From NCBI GenBank assembly GCA_029933995.1, contig JAOZNB010000069.1:1-6754 (forward strand): a DNA stretch of 6,754 bases, in the 5' to 3' direction. The notes under the pieces were generated by a model. That model was not told where the DNA came from, searched no databases, and saw only the letters and a program-made list of their open reading frames with translations. This document shows, one piece after another, positions 1 through 4,463 of the stretch (the stretch's first letter is position 1; each line of letters begins with the position of its first letter). Source of the DNA: Candidatus Moraniibacteriota bacterium. Lineage in GTDB: Bacteria > Patescibacteriota > Minisyncoccia > Moranbacterales > GCA-2747515. Position numbers and translations under genes: made by a program.

Positions 1-289
1 TCTTTTCTTTTTTTGCAGCTTCTGCCATTTTATCATTGCCACTGTCACCTTGAGCAATATCATCATCTGTTAGATGACCGACATCAGTAATATTTTTAAT
101 TTGAAGAACTTCAAAGCCACGATATTCTAAATATCTCCGCAAAGTGTCTGCTGTGATGTAAGCACGCAAATTTCCAATATGAATATAGCTATAAACAGTA
201 GGACCACAAGAATACATATTAACTTTGCCAGGGTTGATTGGTTCAAATTCTTCTTTTTGATTTGTGAGAGTATTATAAAGTGTGAGCAT
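1..289 (-). CDS. cysS: Cysteinyl-tRNA synthetase, N-terminal part (runs off left edge)
   Basis: Class I aminoacyl-tRNA synthetase that charges tRNA-Cys with cysteine in the cytoplasm. Only the first 96 codons are here; the rest lies beyond the left edge. The translation begins MLTLYNTLT and contains [13 protein letters not shown], in which Cys28 matches the first zinc ligand that selects cysteine and HIGN (residues 37-40) is the HIGH-type ATP-binding signature. Further family blocks are [18 protein letters not shown] and [12 protein letters not shown]. The ATG at 289 gives the usual family N-terminus. No Shine-Dalgarno sequence precedes it; a TATTAT box (minus strand, 300-295) ends 5 bases before the ATG, so a leaderless start is possible, although no good -35 is visible. 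It lies 61 bp downstream of the corA-like gene on the same strand. The product assignment is secure. Confidence 0.96.
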   Translation of the reverse strand, partial: MLTLYNTLTNQKEEFEPINPGKVNMYSCGPTVYSYIHIGNLRAYITADTLRRYLEYRGFEVLQIKNITDVGHLTDDDIAQGDSGNDKMAEAAKKEK

Positions 290-311
290 AGTAGATAATA
301 ATTATTAATAC

Positions 312-343
312 ACTAATATACTAACATACTAATGTACTAATGT
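312..343. repeat. Four imperfect tandem 8-bp units (ACTAATRT type)
   Basis: Between the corA-like stop and the cysS start are four consecutive octamers: ACTAATAT, ACTAACAT, ACTAATGT, ACTAATGT, then a partial ACTA. They fill about half of the 61-bp gap, just upstream of the possible cysS -10 box. This may be slipped-strand microsatellite DNA or a spacing element; no function is evident from sequence alone. Confidence 0.7.
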
Positions 344-350
344 ACTAGAC

Positions 351-1262
351 TTATATCCACCGTGCAAGTTTAAATATGATAAATGTGATAAGTGATATGA
401 CAAGTAATGATGTTAGGTGGATTAATAGAGCATATGGATTATCTCTAAAAGGCAGGCTTGCAATATTTAAGCTGAATATACTTAAATAAATTGTTATAGG
501 AATCCACAGGACAGAAAATACAGTAATAATACGCATACGTTGATTTATTTTTTCTGATAGGAGTGAATTATTTGTTTTTTCTAATGAGGTTATTGTTTCT
601 TTTGCACTTTCCAAATCATTCCAAAGACGGATATTTGTACCAATTAAATCATGATAATACATTTTTATATCTTTTGGAACGGTGCCATTTGATTGTGCAA
701 TAATTGATTCAACGATGGATCGTTGTGGCATGAGAGTTCTGCGAAAATTGAGAATATCACGCTTTACAATGCTAATTTCACGTACCATAGTTCTTTCATT
801 GCCACTGAATATTTCATCTTGAATTTTATCTATGTGTTTAGTCACGTGATCTATTCTCGGGAAGCATGATTCTGTGAGTAGCTTGAAAATTTCATATAAT
901 AAATGTGCAGTAGAGTGAATCATGTATGTCCTACGTTTGCCCTCACTTTTTTGCAAGTCATCAAAGAATTTTTCAAGTTGGTAGATGTTTTTTGTGTGGC
1001 CAGTAATTAAATGTGTTTTTGTTAATAAAATATCAACTTCACTTGCATATGTGGTGCGTTTTTTACTGTCAAAAAGAGGAACATGAATTGTAAGGAAGAG
1101 GCAATTACTATATTTAGTTGCACGTGCACGATATGTCGGTATTGTAAATTCTTCTAGTGCAAGTGGGTGAATATTAAAATTTTCTCTGATGTATTCTACA
1201 TCATTAATTGATGGATTTTCAAGATCAATCCATGTAACATTTTCGTGCTTAACAATTTTCAT
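351..1262 (-). CDS. CorA-superfamily divalent-cation transporter homologue, GMN signature changed to SLN
   Basis: A 303-residue inner-membrane protein with CorA architecture. The N-terminal cytoplasmic domain opens with the family pattern WIDLENPS (11-18) and IHPLALEEF (31-39). A long helical region follows, including the stalk helix around 140-240, and two C-terminal membrane segments lie at about 243-263 and 277-300. CorA proteins form pentameric Mg2+ (also Co2+ or Ni2+) channels in which a GMN tripeptide at the end of TM1 binds the hydrated ion. Here the equivalent position reads IFSLNIASLP, so GMN is replaced by SLN (264-266), and the short loop lacks the usual MPEL acidic pair. The fold is clear, but ion choice or transport activity may differ; ZntB-type relatives use GIN. 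The start at 1262 gives the family N-terminus; a weak GGCGGA lies upstream. No terminator separates it from cysS, so the two may be co-transcribed. Confidence 0.88.
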   Translation of the reverse strand: MKIVKHENVTWIDLENPSINDVEYIRENFNIHPLALEEFTIPTYRARATKYSNCLFLTIHVPLFDSKKRTTYASEVDILLTKTHLITGHTKNIYQLEKFFDDLQKSEGKRRTYMIHSTAHLLYEIFKLLTESCFPRIDHVTKHIDKIQDEIFSGNERTMVREISIVKRDILNFRRTLMPQRSIVESIIAQSNGTVPKDIKMYYHDLIGTNIRLWNDLESAKETITSLEKTNNSLLSEKINQRMRIITVFSVLWIPITIYLSIFSLNIASLPFRDNPYALLIHLTSLLVISLITFIIFKLARWI

Positions 1263-1345
1263 TTTTTTGTGTCCGCCATAGCTTTTAGAGAATGCGGATT
1301 ATTTATATTTATTTCTATAATTCATTTTATCAGTAAATTGATATT

Positions 1346-1372
1346 TTGACAAAAAAATAGCAAAAATATAAT
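1346..1372 (+). promoter_or_regulatory. Upstream promoter P1 for yidD (TTGACA-15-TATAAT)
   Basis: Both hexamers match the sigma70 consensus exactly: TTGACA at 1346-1351 and TATAAT at 1367-1372. The spacer is 15 bp, shorter than the optimal 17, and A-rich. It would start transcription near 1379, about 40 bases before the first yidD ATG. The short spacer and AT-rich background reduce confidence. Confidence 0.5.
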
Positions 1373-1384
1373 TAATTGTGGTAA

Positions 1385-1413
1385 TAGACAAGATAGCTAT
1401 TTTGAGGTATAAT
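1385..1413 (+). promoter_or_regulatory. Proximal promoter P2 for yidD (TAGACA-17-TATAAT)
   Basis: TAGACA (1385-1390, five of six consensus bases) and a perfect TATAAT (1408-1413) are separated by the optimal 17 bp. The predicted transcription start, about 7 bases past the -10, falls at 1420-1421, one or two bases before the ATG at 1422. The mRNA would therefore be leaderless for that start, or have a roughly 28-base leader for the alternative start at 1449. Confidence 0.72.
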
Positions 1414-1421
1414 ATCTTATT

Positions 1422-1697
1422 ATGGATAAATATAATATATTTAGTATTATGAAAAAAGTTATTTTACAATTAATTACGGTATATCAAAAAACAATTTCTC
1501 TAGATCATGGTGTATTTTCAAAAGTGTATAATCGGCGATTGTGTCGATTTCATCCAACGTGTTCAGAATATACGTTTACAGCGGTAAAACATTATGGCGT
1601 AATGCGTGGAATATGGATGGGTACAAAGCGTATAGGACGATGTCATCCATGGCATGAAGGTGGGTATGATCCTGTGTTAAAAAAAGTTGAGAAATGA
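1422..1697 (+). CDS. yidD: Membrane protein insertion efficiency factor YidD
   Basis: Small peripheral inner-membrane protein that assists YidC-dependent insertion of membrane proteins. The 91 residues carry the whole family signature: YQKTIS (21-26), [10 protein letters not shown] (41-50), the RCHPW block (73-77) and GGYDPV (80-85), with Cys41, Cys47 and Cys74 all conserved. The N-terminal helix around 10-25 is the expected amphipathic membrane anchor. The start is ambiguous. The ATG at 1422 sits almost exactly at the predicted transcription start (leaderless). The ATG at 1449 (residue 10, MKKVILQL) gives an 82-residue protein with a more typical YidD N-terminus. Neither has a Shine-Dalgarno sequence. 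In many bacteria yidD lies between rnpA and yidC; here neither is adjacent. The family assignment is secure. Confidence 0.95.
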   Translation: MDKYNIFSIMKKVILQLITVYQKTISLDHGVFSKVYNRRLCRFHPTCSEYTFTAVKHYGVMRGIWMGTKRIGRCHPWHEGGYDPVLKKVEK

Positions 1698-1750
1698 GAT
1701 GAGCTTCTTTGGATATTTATTTTGCAAGTATCAAAGGAAGCTTGTCTCAT
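1694..1750 (+). other. Imperfect hairpin overlapping the yidD stop codon
   Basis: ATGAGA (1694-1699) can pair with TCTCAT (1745-1750). After a 2x2 internal loop, AGCTTC pairs with GAAGCT, and TTTG pairs with CAAA past one bulged G (1702-1711 with 1732-1742). The loop is about 20 bases and no T-tract follows, so this is not a classic intrinsic terminator. It could be a 3'-end processing or stability element between yidD and the next gene. Confidence 0.45.
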
Positions 1751-1794
1751 GGGGAGATAAAGTGCAATAAGGATGTTGTAATAGGAGATTTTTT

Positions 1795-2085
1795 ATGCGT
1801 ACACAAGGTGACATGGAAGCGTTGACAGAAAAAGAAGCTTTAAAATTTATTACAAGTAAATTGGGTTTTCCAAAGCCATCACCGCGGTATTTATGTTGGT
1901 ATTTTCATTTAGAGGATGATGGTTTGTATACTCCAAGAGTTGATTTTGATTCTCTAGCAACAGAAATTGAGCAGGAGGATTTTGTGGAACGTTTGGCAAA
2001 TGTGATTGGGTTTTCACAGCATCATCCAGAAAAAGAAACTGTATTTATGCAGATACGTGCAGTTATCAAAAAACATGAATTATAA
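1795..2085 (+). CDS. Small protein of unknown function (96 aa)
   Basis: I do not recognise this family. The start is well supported: AGGAGA (1783-1788) lies 6 bases before the ATG. The protein is soluble-looking, with no membrane segment or signal peptide, and mixed in charge. A predicted helical start (EALTEKEALKFITSKLGF) is followed by an aromatic patch RYLCWYFHLEDDG (31-43) and a helical second half with many acidic residues (EIEQEDFVERLANVIGF). It has a single cysteine (Cys34) and no recognisable catalytic motif. The next gene begins 44 bp downstream, also with a good Shine-Dalgarno, and a strong terminator follows both, so the two probably form a small unit, perhaps transcribed from the yidD promoters. 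Codon use looks like that of the neighbours, which supports a real gene. Confidence 0.75.
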   Translation: MRTQGDMEALTEKEALKFITSKLGFPKPSPRYLCWYFHLEDDGLYTPRVDFDSLATEIEQEDFVERLANVIGFSQHHPEKETVFMQIRAVIKKHEL

Positions 2086-2129
2086 TTTAAATTGGTAAAT
2101 ATTAAAGTGTAATCATCAGGAGGTTTTGC

Positions 2130-2465
2130 ATGGGAAATAAGCATAAGAATTTTTCAATTAATGTGCATGAACTACTTGGTAAGTGTGTTCATGATTGTGA
2201 ATGGAAGTCACAATGTGAAGTTCAGACATGTACTATACATGGTATGACTGAAGAAATGCTCGATGGAATATTAGGAGTTATAAATGACGATGTTTCTTGT
2301 TCTGATTATATCAAGGGCAGGTTAGTTCTTGGTAAGGGAACATTAGCACGGTTACAGTTAACAAAAATCGGCTATGCATATGATGCACATATTTCAGTGG
2401 ATGCTACTGGAGTATTGAAGGTGAGCATTCCTCATGATAGACAACGACAGATGATAACTGCTTAG
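2130..2465 (+). CDS. Small cysteine-rich protein of unknown function (111 aa)
   Basis: I do not recognise this family. The perfect AGGAGG (2118-2123), 6 bases before the ATG, is the strongest Shine-Dalgarno in the window and fixes the start. The notable feature is a cysteine cluster near the N-terminus, CVHDCEWKSQC then EVQTC (Cys19, 23, 29, 34; spacing CX3CX5CX4C), with His21 and His37 nearby and Cys57 further on. This could bind zinc or an iron-sulfur cluster, or form disulfides, but no signal peptide or membrane segment is present, so metal binding in the cytoplasm is the simpler guess. The C-terminal half (about 60-105) looks beta-rich (GRLVLGKGTLARLQLTKIG, HISVDATGVLKVSIP). It is the last gene before the terminator at 2486. 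Confidence 0.78.
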   Translation: MGNKHKNFSINVHELLGKCVHDCEWKSQCEVQTCTIHGMTEEMLDGILGVINDDVSCSDYIKGRLVLGKGTLARLQLTKIGYAYDAHISVDATGVLKVSIPHDRQRQMITA

Positions 2466-2485
2466 AAAGCGGTTTGAGAATAAAT

Positions 2486-2526
2486 AAACTGAGTATAACC
2501 AAATGGTTATACTCAGTTTTCTTTTT
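2486..2526 (+). terminator. Strong intrinsic terminator after the small-gene unit
   Basis: AAACTGAGTATAACC (2486-2500) pairs perfectly over 15 bp with GGTTATACTCAGTTT (2505-2519) around an AAAT loop, followed by TCTTTTT. It lies 21 bp after the stop of the cysteine-rich gene and insulates the heat-shock promoter just downstream. Confidence 0.93.
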
Positions 2527-2532
2527 GGATAA

Positions 2533-2559
2533 TTGGCACTCTCTTGACACGAGTGCTAA
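2533..2559 (+). promoter_or_regulatory. CIRCE operator (HrcA binding site)
   Basis: The inverted repeat TTGGCACTC-N9-GAGTGCTAA matches the consensus CIRCE element (TTAGCACTC-N9-GAGTGCTAA) at every position but one (A to G at 2535). CIRCE binds the HrcA repressor, which is inactivated during heat shock. It covers the -35 box of the hrcA promoter, so HrcA bound here would block RNA polymerase and repress its own cluster. Confidence 0.96.
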
Positions 2560-2573
2560 CTTTAGTCTATAAT
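2544..2573 (+). promoter_or_regulatory. Promoter of the heat-shock cluster (TTGACA-18-TATAAT)
   Basis: A perfect -35 (TTGACA, 2544-2549) lies mostly in the CIRCE spacer, and a perfect -10 (TATAAT, 2568-2573) is 18 bp downstream. The expected transcription start, 7-8 bases past the -10, falls at 2580-2581. This coincides with the A of the hrcA ATG at 2581, predicting a leaderless mRNA. Confidence 0.9.
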
Positions 2574-2580
2574 AATAAAT

Positions 2581-3318
2581 ATGAATAAAAGACAGATAAA
2601 AATTTTTGTAGCAGTTATTGAAGAATATACTAAAACAGGGTTACCAGTTGGCTCATCTGTCTTGGTGGATAAATATGGATTTGAAGTATCAGCTGCAACA
2701 CTTAGAAATGATATGGTACAGTTGGAGAGTGGGGGATTATTACACCAGCCACATGCTAGTGCTGGGAGAATTCCTACTGATAAAGGTTATAGATATTTTG
2801 TAGAAGATATCATGTCTGAGCGAGAATTATCAAAAAAAGAACAGCAGTCAATGCAAAAAGAATTATTACAATTACGTGCACAAAATTCACGATTAACCAG
2901 AACTACTGCAAAATTATTATCAACACTTAGTGGATATGTTGCAATAAGCGGTGTGCCGTGTAAGGATGATTTTTCTAAATGTGGATTACAAACACTTCTA
3001 TCTGATATTGATGCTGACGAAATGGATGAAGTTTGTGCTTTAGCTGAGAGTTTGGATTATATAGATGAGAGATGTGATGAGCTTATGTTGGAGTTATCTG
3101 ATGGAGAGACAAAAATATTTATAGGAGGAGATAATCCGATTAGTAAAACTAAAAATTATTCAATGGTGGTGAGTCAGTATGAGCGTGATGGTGAAAAAGG
3201 AATTGTAGCACTTATCGGTCCGAAGAATATGTCCTATGATAAAAATAAATCTCTGATTGATTATGTAAAAAAAATGCTGGGTGGAATGAGTGTGATTATA
3301 TTATTAATAAGTTTATAA
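2581..3318 (+). CDS. hrcA: Heat-inducible transcription repressor HrcA, compact form
   Basis: Repressor of class I heat-shock genes that binds CIRCE; its activity usually depends on GroEL. The N-terminal winged-helix domain is intact: PVGSSVLVD (22-30), SAATLRNDMVQLE (37-49) and QPHASAGRIPTDKGYRYFV (56-74). A helical segment with many Lys, Gln and Glu residues follows at about 80-115. The GAF-like C-terminal domain is recognisable from KIFIGGDNP (178-186) to ALIGPKNMSYDKNKSLIDYV (210-229). At 245 residues it is about 95 shorter than the usual roughly 340. Both ends of the family are present, so the loss is internal, mostly where the inserted dimerisation domain normally sits. The ATG at 2581 gives the standard family N-terminus. 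It has no Shine-Dalgarno and sits at the predicted transcription start. It is first in the cluster, under its own CIRCE site. Confidence 0.94.
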   Translation: MNKRQIKIFVAVIEEYTKTGLPVGSSVLVDKYGFEVSAATLRNDMVQLESGGLLHQPHASAGRIPTDKGYRYFVEDIMSERELSKKEQQSMQKELLQLRAQNSRLTRTTAKLLSTLSGYVAISGVPCKDDFSKCGLQTLLSDIDADEMDEVCALAESLDYIDERCDELMLELSDGETKIFIGGDNPISKTKNYSMVVSQYERDGEKGIVALIGPKNMSYDKNKSLIDYVKKMLGGMSVIILLISL

Positions 3319-3326
3319 AAAGTTTG

Positions 3327-3423
3327 GTCATTGCGAGGAAATACGACGAAGCAATCTCAGTAGACTCATTGATGTGCCTGTTGAGATTGCCACGTCGCTA
3401 AATGCTTCTCACAAAGACAATGG
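3327..3423. repeat. Imperfect palindrome of the CATTGCGAGG...GCAATCTC type, between hrcA and nudix-grpE
   Basis: The arms begin GTCATTGCGAGG and end ACAATGG. Pairing segments, from outside in, are CATTG (3329-3333) with CAATG (3418-3422), GAG (3335-3337) with CTC (3408-3410), CGACG (3344-3348) with CGTCG (3393-3397), and GCAATCTCA (3351-3359) with TGAGATTGC (3382-3390), around a 22-base loop. From memory, similar palindromes with CATTGCGAG and GCAATCTC arms occur as dispersed intergenic repeats in several bacterial genomes, which suggests a MITE- or REP-like element. It fills most of the 130-bp gap and is locally richer in G and C than its flanks. As RNA it could pause, stabilise or be cut between the two cistrons. 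Confidence 0.75.
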
Positions 3424-3448
3424 TAAAGTAAATTTTAAATAAAAAAAT

Positions 3449-4345
3449 ATGGAAAAAATAAAAGGTACTAAAGAAAGGCAACTATTTCGATTATCTCAAA
3501 AGGTTTTGTTTTTTGATAAAGATAAGGAGCAATTTCTTATAATGAAGGCAGCTAAAACAAAAGTAGGTTCACCAAATCATAAGGAGTGGCTGAAAAAATA
3601 TGGTCCATGGGATTTACCAGGTGGACATGTCGATAATGATGAAACTGATCTTGAAAAATCTTTATTTCGTGAGATCAAAGAAGAGACTGAAATTAATATT
3701 GAGAATCTTGATGTTGATACATGTAGTTTTGAGTTAATGACAAATACTAAAAATCCAAATGATGGGATGAATATCATTTATTTAATAAAATATTCTGGTG
3801 CAGTAATTCTCTCTGATGAGCATGAGGAATATAAGTGGTTAAGTGCTGATGAGATATTTAAAATGAAAAACGTGAAGCCATGGATAAGAAATGCTGTTGA
3901 AAAAGCTGTTAAAAAAATGGAGCTAGAAAATTCGCTAGACAGTTGGCATAGATGTCTTGCAGACTTTGATAACTACAAGAAACGACAAGTGGAACAGCAA
4001 AAAGAGTTTACACAGTATGCAGCTGAAGGTGTAATAAATGATATGTTGCCAGTACTGGATAATTTTTATGCGGCAACTGGTCATATTCCAGAAGGCGAAG
4101 AGGATAATCCATGGGTAACAGGAATCATGTTTATTCAGCAACAGATGGAAAAAGTGTTTGAAGAGAGAGGTGTGACATTGATTGAGGCAAAAGTTGGAGA
4201 TGAATTTGATCCGCTTACAATGGAGGCAATTAAAAGCGATGATGAAGAGGGGCTAACTGAGGATGCAAAAGTAGAAAAAATTGCACAACCTGGATATAAA
4301 ATGGGTGAAAAAGTTTTACGTCCTGTGCGTGTAGTACTTAAGTAA
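3449..4345 (+). CDS. grpE: Nudix hydrolase domain fused to nucleotide exchange factor GrpE
   Basis: One 298-residue frame encodes two complete domains. Residues about 13-155 form a Nudix hydrolase: strand QKVLFFD, then WDLPGGH (54-60) and a Nudix box from Gly59 to REIKEETEI (74-82), with the metal-binding glutamates present, ending in YKWLSADEIF (128-137). The box has one extra residue between Glu65 and Arg74, and the usual EExG glycine is Glu81. Residues about 157-298 are GrpE: LADFDNYKKR (170-179), LPVLDN (200-205), GDEFDPLTMEAI (250-261, for the usual FDPxxHEA) and KVLRPVRVVL (288-297). GrpE releases ADP from DnaK. Its usual long N-terminal coiled coil is reduced to about 30 residues. The start ATG follows an A-rich tract without Shine-Dalgarno. 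Met157 (3917) could start GrpE alone. The Nudix substrate is unknown. It lies between hrcA and dnaK, the standard grpE position. Confidence 0.92.
   Translation: MEKIKGTKERQLFRLSQKVLFFDKDKEQFLIMKAAKTKVGSPNHKEWLKKYGPWDLPGGHVDNDETDLEKSLFREIKEETEINIENLDVDTCSFELMTNTKNPNDGMNIIYLIKYSGAVILSDEHEEYKWLSADEIFKMKNVKPWIRNAVEKAVKKMELENSLDSWHRCLADFDNYKKRQVEQQKEFTQYAAEGVINDMLPVLDNFYAATGHIPEGEEDNPWVTGIMFIQQQMEKVFEERGVTLIEAKVGDEFDPLTMEAIKSDDEEGLTEDAKVEKIAQPGYKMGEKVLRPVRVVLK
3911..3919 (+). other. A7 run and internal ATG at the Nudix/GrpE junction
   Basis: GTT is followed by AAAAAAATG: seven A's of which the last begins an in-frame ATG (3917-3919, Met157). This is exactly where Nudix ends and GrpE begins. One A fewer would close the upstream frame at a TAG within four codons; one A more would close it at a TAG about 15 codons on. 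It is thus a possible slippage site, an internal GrpE start, or a place where a one-base sequencing error would create or destroy the fusion. Confidence 0.6.
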
Positions 4346-4367
4346 TTAATAATTTAAAAGTTGATTT

Positions 4368-4423
4368 GTCATTCTGAATGAGTATAAAATTTTATCGCGA
4401 GAATTTTATATTTATAAGAATGG
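4368..4423. repeat. AT-rich imperfect palindrome between nudix-grpE and dnaK
   Basis: The element starts GTCATTCTGAATGAG and ends AAGAATGG. CATTCT (4370-4375) pairs with AGAATG (4417-4422), and TATAAAATT (4383-4391) pairs with AATTTTATA (4402-4410), around a loop containing TCGCGA. It differs in body from the palindrome at 3327-3423 but shares the GTCATT start and AATGG end, as related dispersed repeats might. It also contains a weak promoter-like pair, TTGATT (4361-4366) and TATAAA (4383-4388) with 16-bp spacing, which could give dnaK extra transcription; that is uncertain. Confidence 0.65.
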
Positions 4424-4463
4424 TAAATAAACATTTTATTTATAACTAATTTAAAGAAAAAAT

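Noticed and set aside
312..348. Possible CRISPR-like or iteron array
   Set aside because: Units are 8 bp, directly abutting and without spacers, and there are no replication or cas genes nearby.
1695..1697. Possible UGA recoding (glycine code of some CPR lineages)
   Set aside because: UGA ends yidD right after a complete family C-terminus, and none of the long genes contains in-frame UGA.
2618..2803. 61-codon plus-strand frame inside hrcA
   Set aside because: It overlaps the conserved winged-helix region in a different frame and has no start signal.
3327..3423. Possible tRNA or other structured RNA gene
   Set aside because: The fold is one long imperfect hairpin, with no cloverleaf, T-loop or CCA-like end; a palindromic repeat explains it better.
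3449..4345. Nudix domain as a chance resemblance
   Set aside because: The region has the PGGH strand, the REIKEE core, the following beta strands and the KWLSADEIF end in the right order and spacing, so despite one extra residue in the box a real Nudix fold is the best reading.
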